Shown: positions 57,988 to 64,000 of the stretch, piece after piece
Numbering within the stretch: position 1 is the stretch's first letter
Layout of the letters: each line of letters opens with the position of its first letter
Position numbers and translations under genes: made by a program
From: Bacteroidales bacterium
GTDB lineage: Bacteria; Bacteroidota; Bacteroidia; Bacteroidales; UBA932
Direction of reading: 5' to 3'
DNA length: 64,000 nucleotides
NCBI GenBank assembly: GCA_017398335.1
Contig: JAFQGK010000031.1
Span: 1-64,000 of the forward strand
The notes under the pieces: generated by a model
The model's input: the letters and a program-made list of their open reading frames with translations, nothing else
The model's database searches: none
Told to the model about the DNA's origin: nothing

Positions 57988-59026
57988 CGTTCACCTCCTT
58001 TTTCTCTTCAACTTCCGGAATCTTTGCTTCTGACTCATCCTCGACTTCAGCCTGATAGGTTGATGTGACAAAGCGTACAGCAACCGGCAATGCCGAAGCA
58101 TTCTCATCGTCCGAAGCCGTAAACTTCGCGAACTTCACGAAATCAGCCCTTTCAAAAAGTTCCTTGAGTTCCGCCTGGAGATCCTCAGGAGCATCTGTTC
58201 CCTTCATATCCTTGAAGATTTCCGCTGTGGTCATCTCCATCGCACTTATATCATATCTTGCAGCAATATATTCTCTGAGCGCATCAGTAATGCCGGAATA
58301 GAAGGCCTTCTGCTTCTCCGGAACCCACATTTTGTTACCACGATACTTGTCCAGCTTCCTCAACGCAATGATGTGCGGAGGATCCCTCCTGATATATTCA
58401 GGATTATGCGTTCTGCGATAACGTATGATAAGCCATACCACAAGAGCGATCAGTCCAGCCAACACCAAAGCTCCTGCAAACCAAGGAAGGAGTTCCTTGA
58501 AAGTTACCGGATAACGTATCTGTCCCTTGATGTCGTGAGGTTTGAAAGTAGCGGTATCCACAGGCATTGTCTTGATTTCAAGTCTCTGAGGTTCAAAGAC
58601 CAGCGTATCAAGCACACCGTCTGATGACATTCTCTGCACGGCAAGAGGAGGAAGTATATAGATACCTTCTTCGAACGAGGTAACCGTGATTCCTCCGCGG
58701 AGATCAAGTTTGCCGGCACCGCCCTTTTTCCCTTTTACGACATTAACCGTATCAAGCTGCCAAGGCGAGACGATTTCGATATTCGTCATCAGAGTGTCCT
58801 TGACAGTAGGAAAGGCAAAACGGGTTCCCTCCTCAACCCCTGTCAGATTGAACCCATAAAATATCTGATCTGCGATCAGCACGGAATCACGCTCCTGCAA
58901 CGGCTGCAGGAATGAACCTTCCATCTGCACCATCTTTCCCGGAACCTGACCGGAAGATCCGGCATCCTGCGCTGAAAGAGATACGGCAAGCAATATAAAA
59001 ACAAAATATGCAAATGCCTTACGCAT
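57977..59026 (-). CDS. membrane protein of the bat operon, DUF4381-like
   Basis: A 349-residue protein with a signal peptide (to ~19), a periplasmic beta domain (~35-165), one membrane helix (LLPWFAGALVLAGLIALVVWLIIRY trimmed at its ends, ~181-203) and a cytoplasmic helical part (~215-320, FYSGITDALREYIAARYDI) resembling the DUF4381 tail and the cytoplasmic end of BatD. An acidic tail closes it. Position between DUF58 and batA is standard for these operons. The specific role is unknown; a scaffold for MoxR-VWA is plausible. Confidence 0.7.
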   Translation of the reverse strand: MRKAFAYFVFILLAVSLSAQDAGSSGQVPGKMVQMEGSFLQPLQERDSVLIADQIFYGFNLTGVEEGTRFAFPTVKDTLMTNIEIVSPWQLDTVNVVKGKKGGAGKLDLRGGITVTSFEEGIYILPPLAVQRMSSDGVLDTLVFEPQRLEIKTMPVDTATFKPHDIKGQIRYPVTFKELLPWFAGALVLAGLIALVVWLIIRYRRTHNPEYIRRDPPHIIALRKLDKYRGNKMWVPEKQKAFYSGITDALREYIAARYDISAMEMTTAEIFKDMKGTDAPEDLQAELKELFERADFVKFAKFTASDDENASALPVAVRFVTSTYQAEVEDESEAKIPEVEEKKEVNDVL

Positions 59027-59031
59027 AAATT

Positions 59032-59922
59032 CTATCTGTTTTTGAACAGGGTCATCAGTCCCTTGACATAATCGTCATCTACGGCTATGCTGACCTTGTC
59101 TATGTTATATTTGAGGAAGAGTCTTGAAGATGACTGTTCCACATTACGGAACCAATCTTCGTAGGCCCTTCTCATCTTCTTGTCCGATGTATTCACCCAA
59201 GCGGATTGTCCTGATTCTGAATCCTTTATATGAACAAGACCGACATCAGGGATGCTCCTTTCACGAGGGTCATACACTTCGATAACCGAGAGGTCATGCC
59301 TGTTTACAGCCACTTTCAAGGCCTCTTCGTAACGAGGGCTGCCATCATGAGCGACATCCAGCATATCCGACAAAAGGAATGCTGTACATTTCTTCTTGAT
59401 GGCATTTGTCAGATAACGCAATGCCTCCGAGATATCTGTTCCGTCCGTTGTCGGTTCAAACTCGATTATTTCACGTATGATATGCAGGAGATGGCTCCTG
59501 CCTTTTTTAGGAGGTATGAATTTCTCCACCTTGTCGCTGAAGAACAGAGCACCTACCTTATCGTTGTTGATTATGGCCGAAAATGAAAGGACAGCAGCAA
59601 TTTCCGCCAGGACATCCTTCCTGCTGGCACCGGCAGTACCGAAAAGACGAGAACGGCTGACATCGACCAGCAGAACGACAGTCAGTTCCCTCTCCTCTTC
59701 AAAGACCTTGACATACGGAGAGCGCAGACGCGCGGTGACATTCCAGTCCATATTACGCACGTCGTCGCCATACTGATATTCACGCACTTCGCTGAATGCC
59801 ATTCCACGTCCTTTGAAGGCCGAATGGTATTCACCGGCAAATATCTGGTGCGAAAGCGCTCTGGTCTTTATTTCTATCTTTCTGACCTTCTTCAGAAGGT
59901 CGTTTGCTGATAAATTATTCAT
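59032..59922 (-). CDS. DUF58 protein of the MoxR/Bat system
   Basis: A 296-residue cytoplasmic DUF58 protein, the usual partner of MoxR ATPases. It has the typical start (LLKKVRKIEIKTRALSHQIF), the conserved GRGMAFSEVREYQYGDDVR, DWNVTARLRSPYVKVFEEER and a degenerate VWA core (LLVDVSRSRLFGT). No membrane segments. It is separated from moxR by a repeat array of about 200 bases, whereas the downstream genes are tightly packed. Confidence 0.92.
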   Translation of the reverse strand: MNNLSANDLLKKVRKIEIKTRALSHQIFAGEYHSAFKGRGMAFSEVREYQYGDDVRNMDWNVTARLRSPYVKVFEEERELTVVLLVDVSRSRLFGTAGASRKDVLAEIAAVLSFSAIINNDKVGALFFSDKVEKFIPPKKGRSHLLHIIREIIEFEPTTDGTDISEALRYLTNAIKKKCTAFLLSDMLDVAHDGSPRYEEALKVAVNRHDLSVIEVYDPRERSIPDVGLVHIKDSESGQSAWVNTSDKKMRRAYEDWFRNVEQSSSRLFLKYNIDKVSIAVDDDYVKGLMTLFKNR

Positions 59923-59935
59923 AATTCTGACTATA

Positions 59936-60135
59936 GATCCCCGATCAGGTCGGGGATGACGGACGTCATTGCCGGGACACCGGACGTCATTGCCAGGACA
60001 AGCGACGTCATTGCCAGGACAAGCGACGTCATTGCCGGGACAAGCGACGTCATTGCCGGGACAAGCGACGCCATTGCCGGGACAAGCGACGCCATTGCCG
60101 GGACAAGCGACGTCATTGCCGGCTTGACCGGCAAT
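59936..60135. repeat. eight 21-bp tandem repeats bounded by two palindromes
   Basis: Units start at 59962, 59983, 60004, 60025, 60046, 60067, 60088 and 60109; the consensus is GACGTCATTGCCGGGACAAGC, one base longer than the part GACGTCATTGCCGGGACAAG. Copies 2 and 3 have CCAGG, copies 6 and 7 have GACGCC. The left edge is a palindrome ATCCCCGA/TCGGGGAT (59937-59957). The right edge is ATTGCCGG/CCGGCAAT (60115-60135), each with an 8-bp stem and 5-base loop and a GTCAT-type end. It fills the gap between moxR and the DUF58 gene; as RNA it would form hairpins just after moxR. Confidence 0.9.
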
Positions 60136-60140
60136 CCCTA

Positions 60141-61133
60141 CTATGGAACCTCTACTGCATTGATTATTTCAGATATGATCTGATCGGTCGTCATATTTTC
60201 TGCCTCCGCTTCATATGTAAGACCGATACGGTGGCGGAGCACCTCATAGCATACTGCGCGCACATCCTCCGGAATTACATATCCTCTTCTCTTGATGAAT
60301 GCATATGCCTTTGAAGCCATTGCAAGCGAGATGCTGGCACGAGGAGAAGCACCGTAAGAAATGAAATTGGCAATCTTCTCAAGCCCGTATTCCTTCGGAG
60401 TACGTGTAGCATACACGATATCCACGATATATCTCTCGATCTTCTCATCCATATAAACATCCCTGACAACCTCACGAGCCCTGACGATATCCTCTGGTTT
60501 GAGAACTGGCTGAGCCTTAGGGAACTCACCGGAATTGTTCATCCTGATGATATGACGCTCCTCCTCCTTCTTAGGATAGGTCACTACCACCTTGAGCATG
60601 AATCGGTCGAGCTGTGCTTCAGGGAGCGGATATGTGCCCTCCTGCTCGATAGGGTTCTGGGTAGCCATCACAAGGAAAGGCTCCGGAAGCTTGAAGGTCT
60701 CGTCTCCGATTGTCACCTGGCGTTCCTGCATGGCCTCAAGAAGGGCTGACTGCACCTTTGCCGGAGATCGGTTGATCTCATCAGCAAGTACGAAATTCGC
60801 GAACACCGGACCTTTCTTTATCTGGAACTGCTCTGTCTTCTGCGAATAGATCAGCGTACCGAGGACATCGGCAGGAAGGAGATCCGGAGTAAACTGTATA
60901 CGGCTGAACTTCGAATCCACAGCCTGAGACAAAGTATTGATTGCCAAGGTCTTAGCCAAACCAGGTACACCTTCAAGAAGGATATGTCCGTTTGCAAGCA
61001 GACCTATGAGAAGATTCTCGACAAGCTGTTTCTGTCCGACGATGACCTTGTTCATCTCCATGGTCAGGATGTCCACAAAAGAACTTTCCCTTTGGATACG
61101 GTCATTCAATTCTTTGATGTTTATGCTCTCCAT
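60141..61133 (-). CDS. moxR: MoxR-family AAA+ ATPase
   Basis: A 330-residue AAA+ ATPase of the MoxR class, thought to act as a chaperone for VWA proteins. Walker A is GVPGLAKT (residues 55-62), Walker B with sensor region FVLADEINRSP (~114-124), and ATQNPIEQEGTYPLPEAQLDRF is the MoxR hallmark. It is the promoter-proximal gene of the Bat operon; its promoter overlaps that of truA. Confidence 0.96.
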   Translation of the reverse strand: MESINIKELNDRIQRESSFVDILTMEMNKVIVGQKQLVENLLIGLLANGHILLEGVPGLAKTLAINTLSQAVDSKFSRIQFTPDLLPADVLGTLIYSQKTEQFQIKKGPVFANFVLADEINRSPAKVQSALLEAMQERQVTIGDETFKLPEPFLVMATQNPIEQEGTYPLPEAQLDRFMLKVVVTYPKKEEERHIIRMNNSGEFPKAQPVLKPEDIVRAREVVRDVYMDEKIERYIVDIVYATRTPKEYGLEKIANFISYGASPRASISLAMASKAYAFIKRRGYVIPEDVRAVCYEVLRHRIGLTYEAEAENMTTDQIISEIINAVEVP

Positions 61134-61148
61134 AAATATGTTTTTTGA

Positions 61149-61156
61149 TATTTTTG
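61149..61156 (+). promoter_or_regulatory. -7 element of truA
   Basis: TATTTTTG, 37 bases before the truA ATG. The predicted truA and moxR transcription starts nearly coincide. Confidence 0.5.
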
Positions 61157-61170
61157 CATTTTAAAACTTA

Positions 61171-61178
61171 CAAAGTTA
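61171..61178 (-). promoter_or_regulatory. -7 element of moxR
   Basis: Leftward TAACTTTG, 37 bases before the moxR ATG. It overlaps the divergent truA promoter region, so the two may exclude each other. Confidence 0.5.
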
Positions 61179-61193
61179 CTCATTTTTTTGAAT

Positions 61194-61994
61194 ATGCGAT
61201 ATCTCATAAGGCTCTCATATAACGGCGGAAAGCTATGTGGCTGGCAGATACAGCCAAACGGAACAACAGTACAAGGCGAGATCGAGAAAGCTCTTGAAAC
61301 CCTTCTCGGAATGCCAGTAACCGTTACAGGCGCCGGCCGCACGGATTCCGGTGTGAATGCCGTCAATTATATCGCGCACTTCGAACTGCCAGATGAAAGG
61401 ACATTCGATGCGGCGCAGTTTCGCTACAAATTAAATGCCATCCTGCCTCACGAAATCGTCATTCACGAAATTACGGAAACATCTGTCGACTTTCACGCAA
61501 GATTTGATGCCCGGTCACGTGAATATCACTATTTCATACATTTCTGCAAAGACCCTTTCTGCGAAAGCTTTTCATACAGGATGAGGAATCGGCTCGATGT
61601 AGAGAAAATGAACAAAGCCGCAGCACTGCTTCTGGGAGAACACGACTTCAGCTGCTTCGAGAAGGTAGGAGGCAACAATGCGACATCCATCTGTACCGTT
61701 ACTGAAGCCAGCTGGCTCACATATAGGCCTACACATGTCGAAATGATGGACTTTCCATACAGGGAAGGCGATTATATCGTATTCCGCATAAAAGCAAACA
61801 GGTTCCTCAGGAATATGGTCAGGGCCGTTGTCGGCTCACTCATCGAGGTCGGAAGCGGCAAGAAAGAACCTGAATGGTTCAAGAGTCTCATTGCCTCCGG
61901 AAACCGCTCTGACGCAGGAGCTTCGGTACCAGGAAAAGCCTTGTTTTTCAGCGGAGCGGAATATGCTTCCGAATGCCAAGAAAGGGCGAAATAA
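61194..61994 (+). CDS. truA: tRNA pseudouridine(38-40) synthase TruA
   Basis: A 266-residue enzyme making pseudouridine at tRNA positions 38-40. The catalytic Asp51 is in GAGRTDSGVNA; MRYLIRLSYNGG with WQIQPNG at the start, DFHARFDARSREYHYFI, and FLRNMVRAVVG near the C-terminus are family motifs. A TTG two codons upstream is in frame, but ATG-Arg-Tyr is the usual start. Confidence 0.97.
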   Translation: MRYLIRLSYNGGKLCGWQIQPNGTTVQGEIEKALETLLGMPVTVTGAGRTDSGVNAVNYIAHFELPDERTFDAAQFRYKLNAILPHEIVIHEITETSVDFHARFDARSREYHYFIHFCKDPFCESFSYRMRNRLDVEKMNKAAALLLGEHDFSCFEKVGGNNATSICTVTEASWLTYRPTHVEMMDFPYREGDYIVFRIKANRFLRNMVRAVVGSLIEVGSGKKEPEWFKSLIASGNRSDAGASVPGKALFFSGAEYASECQERAK

Positions 61995-61995
61995 A

Positions 61996-62027
61996 TTTTA
62001 TAATTAGCGATTTTTTGACTACTTTTG
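61996..62027 (+). promoter_or_regulatory. promoter of the exbB-exbD-tonB operon
   Basis: TTTT-N20-TACTTTTG. The -7 element ends 7 bases before the first ATG, so either that ATG is leaderless or the second ATG at 62056 is used. Confidence 0.6.
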
Positions 62028-62034
62028 CACGATT

Positions 62035-62757
62035 ATGCAATTTAATATTACGACTATGCTTTTTAACCTACTTCAAGCAGCAATAGACACTACTGCAATC
62101 GCACCTGCGACACCAGTTGCACAGGAGCACACTTTTTCTCTGATTGAAATGGCAATCAAGGGAGGATGGCTTATGCTCGTACTTCTGCTTCTTTCAATCA
62201 CCGCCATCTACATCTTCGGAAACAAATGGTGGATGATCCGCAAGGCAGGACAGATCGACAAGAACTTCATGAAAGACATCCATGATCTGATCCATGACGG
62301 CAAGATCAAGTCGGCAATCGCTCTTTGCCAGAGATATGACTCTCCAGTGGCAAGGCTGGTGGAGAAAGGTATCGAAAGAATCGGAAGGCCTCTTCAGGAC
62401 ATCCAGACTGCTGTAGAGAACATGGGTAACGTAGAAGTCGGAAGACTTGAGAAGGGACTCCCGATGCTTGCGACCATCGCCGGAGGCGCTCCAATGATCG
62501 GATTCCTTGGAACAGTAACTGGTATGATCCGCGCATTCTTTGAAATGGCGAATGCCGGCAACAATATAGACATCACACTGCTTTCCGGCGGTATATATGA
62601 AGCAATGGTAACAACCGTGGGAGGTCTCTTCGTAGGTATCATAGCATACTTCGGTTACAACTATCTTACTTCACAGATATCGAATCTCGTGTTCAAGATG
62701 GAAAGCACGACCATCGAATTCATCGACATGCTTCACGAACCTGCAACAATAGAGTAA
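62035..62757 (+). CDS. exbB: MotA/TolQ/ExbB proton channel
   Basis: A 240-residue inner-membrane protein with three helices: MAIKGGWLMLVLLLLSITAI, then the pair in TIAGGAPMIGFLGTVTGMIRAF and TTVGGLFVGIIAYFGYNYL. It forms the ExbB pentamer that couples proton flow to TonB. The promoter leaves almost no leader before the first ATG; the second Met (MLFNLL, seven codons on) is an alternative start. Two bases separate it from exbD. Confidence 0.95.
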   Translation: MQFNITTMLFNLLQAAIDTTAIAPATPVAQEHTFSLIEMAIKGGWLMLVLLLLSITAIYIFGNKWWMIRKAGQIDKNFMKDIHDLIHDGKIKSAIALCQRYDSPVARLVEKGIERIGRPLQDIQTAVENMGNVEVGRLEKGLPMLATIAGGAPMIGFLGTVTGMIRAFFEMANAGNNIDITLLSGGIYEAMVTTVGGLFVGIIAYFGYNYLTSQISNLVFKMESTTIEFIDMLHEPATIE

Positions 62758-62760
62758 CAT

Positions 62761-63174
62761 ATGGCCATCAAGAGAACAACCAAAGTGGATTCAGGATTCT
62801 CGATGTCGTCAATGACCGACATCGTGTTTCTGCTTCTCATCTTCTTTCTGGTGACCTCGACGCTCATCAACCCTAACGCCCTTAAGCTTCTTCTTCCGAA
62901 AAGCACAGGGCAGGTGTCGGCAAAGGCTACAGTCAGCGTATCAATCAAGCATTGGCACGAAGATGACACATTCTCTTACCACATCAACGGCGAAGAGACA
63001 CCGATAAGGTTTGACGAAATCGAGGACGGTCTGATAGAGCTCCTCCAGAATGAAGAAGATCCGACATTCTCGATATATGCTGACGAGACTGTTCCGATCA
63101 AAGAAGTTGTGGCAGTAATGAATATTGCCAAAAGGAATCATTATAAGGTGATAATGGCGACTTCGCCGGAATAA
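62761..63174 (+). CDS. exbD: ExbD/TolR-type biopolymer transporter
   Basis: A 137-residue protein with one N-terminal helix (IVFLLLIFFLVTSTLI) preceded by the conserved FSMSSMTDI, in which the Asp next to the helix is the proton-carrying residue. A periplasmic domain of ~95 residues ends in NHYKVIMATSPE. It sits between exbB and tonB, the usual order. Confidence 0.95.
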   Translation: MAIKRTTKVDSGFSMSSMTDIVFLLLIFFLVTSTLINPNALKLLLPKSTGQVSAKATVSVSIKHWHEDDTFSYHINGEETPIRFDEIEDGLIELLQNEEDPTFSIYADETVPIKEVVAVMNIAKRNHYKVIMATSPE

Positions 63175-63189
63175 GCCAGAAAAAGACAT

Positions 63190-63978
63190 ATGGCAGACAG
63201 ACAGTACATATATGAGCGCAACAGACAGAACGCAGTATCCAGGACGACAGGTGTCGTTCTTACTGTAGCCGTGCATGCATGCCTGATTGCCTGCTGCTTC
63301 ATAACCGGATTCACATATCTTGATCCTCCACCGCCAGAAAAGGAACAGATATTGATTGAATTCGAAGAAGACGAGATCAGGAAGCCGAAGCAGACATGGA
63401 ACGGCAGCAGGCCTCGTGCTGAAGTGCCAAGCAAGGATATAAATCTTATACAGGAGTCCGAGGCCATGTACAAAGGCTCGAAAGCCAACGAGGCTCCGGA
63501 AGCTACAGTAGGTGACCAGGGAGACGTCGAGGTACCGGAGCCGCCAAGGGAAAAGCCTATTGACAGAAGGGCTCTGTTCTCTGCGGCAAACAACAAGACT
63601 GAGAAAGACACTCTGGCTGCACAGACGGCACGCGAAGTGACTGATGCTCTGAAGGCAGGACATGCCCTTGGAAATACCAGGACAGGAGAGACTCAGGGCG
63701 AGCCTAAGGCAAAACTGGCGGGCAGAACGGTTAACGGAACACTTCCGAAGCCAAGCTACCCAATTCAGAGTGAAGGAACTGTTGTAGTAGATATATGGGT
63801 AGACAACTACGGACAGGTACAGAAGGCGGTAGCAGGTGCAGAAGGCACCAATGTAACAGACAAGACACTCTGGCAGGCTGCAAGAAAAGCTGCACTGGGA
63901 GCGCACTTCAACATGAGTGCAGATGCCCCTGCTATGCAGAAAGGAACGATAACATACAAATTCAGAATAACAGATTAA
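63190..63978 (+). CDS. tonB: TonB-family energy transducer
   Basis: A 262-residue transducer: N-terminal helix (TGVVLTVAVHACLIACCFITG, trimmed to residues ~20-40), a short Pro-rich start of the periplasmic part (YLDPPPPEKEQ), a flexible acidic/basic linker, and a C-terminal domain from about residue 175 (NGTLPKPSYPIQSEGTVVV, then VAGAEGTNVTDKTL and a final TITYKFRI). The last part is a TonB-C-like fold with the usual V-V-V-D-I-W-V strand. It would energise the TonB receptors elsewhere in this window. A small hairpin begins just before the window end. Confidence 0.88.
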   Translation: MADRQYIYERNRQNAVSRTTGVVLTVAVHACLIACCFITGFTYLDPPPPEKEQILIEFEEDEIRKPKQTWNGSRPRAEVPSKDINLIQESEAMYKGSKANEAPEATVGDQGDVEVPEPPREKPIDRRALFSAANNKTEKDTLAAQTAREVTDALKAGHALGNTRTGETQGEPKAKLAGRTVNGTLPKPSYPIQSEGTVVVDIWVDNYGQVQKAVAGAEGTNVTDKTLWQAARKAALGAHFNMSADAPAMQKGTITYKFRITD

Positions 63979-63984
63979 GTACAG

Positions 63985-63998
63985 TTGGCGTGAGCCAA
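63985..63998 (+). terminator. start of a hairpin after tonB, cut by the window end
   Basis: TTGGC pairs with GCCAA around GTGA. Only five pairs are inside the window, so it may be the tip of a terminator that continues outside. Confidence 0.35.
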
Positions 63999-64000
63999 GA

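Noticed and set aside
59962..60129. CRISPR array
   Set aside because: The units are directly adjacent with no unique spacers, and no cas genes are near.
59931..60134. Leftward frame of 67 codons with MTSLVPA-type repeats, and a matching rightward frame at 59956-60183
   Set aside because: The 21-bp repeat is a multiple of three and free of stops in several frames, so both are by-products of the array; no start signal is present.
62941..63906. Leftward frame of 321 codons opposite exbD and tonB
   Set aside because: It lies wholly antisense to two clear genes, is Cys/Ser/Phe-rich without domains, and has no promoter.

Overview
The window is a stretch of chromosome from a member of the Bacteroidota, most likely a gut-type Bacteroidales. 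The evidence is the repeated -7 promoter element TAnnTTTG, often with a TTTG-like -33 box 19-21 bases upstream. Other evidence is TonB-dependent receptors paired with DUF4249 lipoproteins, a moxR/DUF58/Bat operon, acid-sugar and plant-glycan hydrolases (GH78, GH2), and CCDC81-type HU proteins. The family or genus cannot be fixed from the sequence alone.

Layout. 1-3.2 kb: the end of rmuC, a DASS carboxylate transporter divergent from a LysR regulator, and a 51-residue membrane protein gene with its own promoter. 3.3-8.6 kb: an STN-type TonB receptor, a DUF4249 lipoprotein and a lipoprotein with a cholesterol-dependent-cytolysin-like core, then ybaK between two near-identical inverted hairpins. 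8.6-11.3 kb: a leftward operon of a patatin remnant, an SDR, a DUF1349 protein and a secreted PHP phosphoesterase. 11.4-19.1 kb: a His-rich small protein with a TonB receptor (metal uptake suspected), a surface beta-helix lipoprotein behind a 14-bp repeat, and a second DUF4249/TonB-receptor pair. 19.1-21.3 kb: an accessory island with an orphan lipoprotein, a WapI-like immunity candidate and an amber-interrupted gene. 21.3-27.2 kb: a MORN/TonB-C protein behind a poly-G promoter, a calcineurin-type phosphoesterase, and an esterase-GH78 pair.

27.2-41.5 kb: prfB, asnA and murI, then a run of nine leftward genes with overlaps or gaps of 40 bases or less. These are HU-like protein, acyl-ACP thioesterase, NUDIX, GT2, DUF4922-SpoIID fusion, AmpG-like permease, serpin, NamZ-like muramidase and DUF6515 protein. 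The run is bounded by a promoter and a 17-bp-stem terminator and looks like a cell-wall recycling unit; tRNA-Asn lies just beyond. 41.5-49.4 kb: a Tat-exported MBL hydrolase, groES-groEL, galM, a DUF819 transporter, a TrmH/SpoU methyltransferase and glyA. 49.4-61.1 kb: moxR, DUF58, a DUF4381-like protein, batA, batB, batC and a batD-batE fusion, with a secreted beta-galactosidase at the 3' end and an array of eight 21-bp repeats between moxR and the DUF58 gene. 61.2-64 kb: truA, then exbB-exbD-tonB, which would energise the TonB receptors seen earlier.

The features most worth following up are the cytolysin-like lipoprotein lacking the membrane-binding domain, the homopolymer inside a promoter spacer, the serpin embedded in a peptidoglycan-recycling operon, the BatD-BatE fusion with a retained internal signal peptide, and the repeat arrays. 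No CRISPR array, complete insertion sequence, prophage or rRNA operon was seen.
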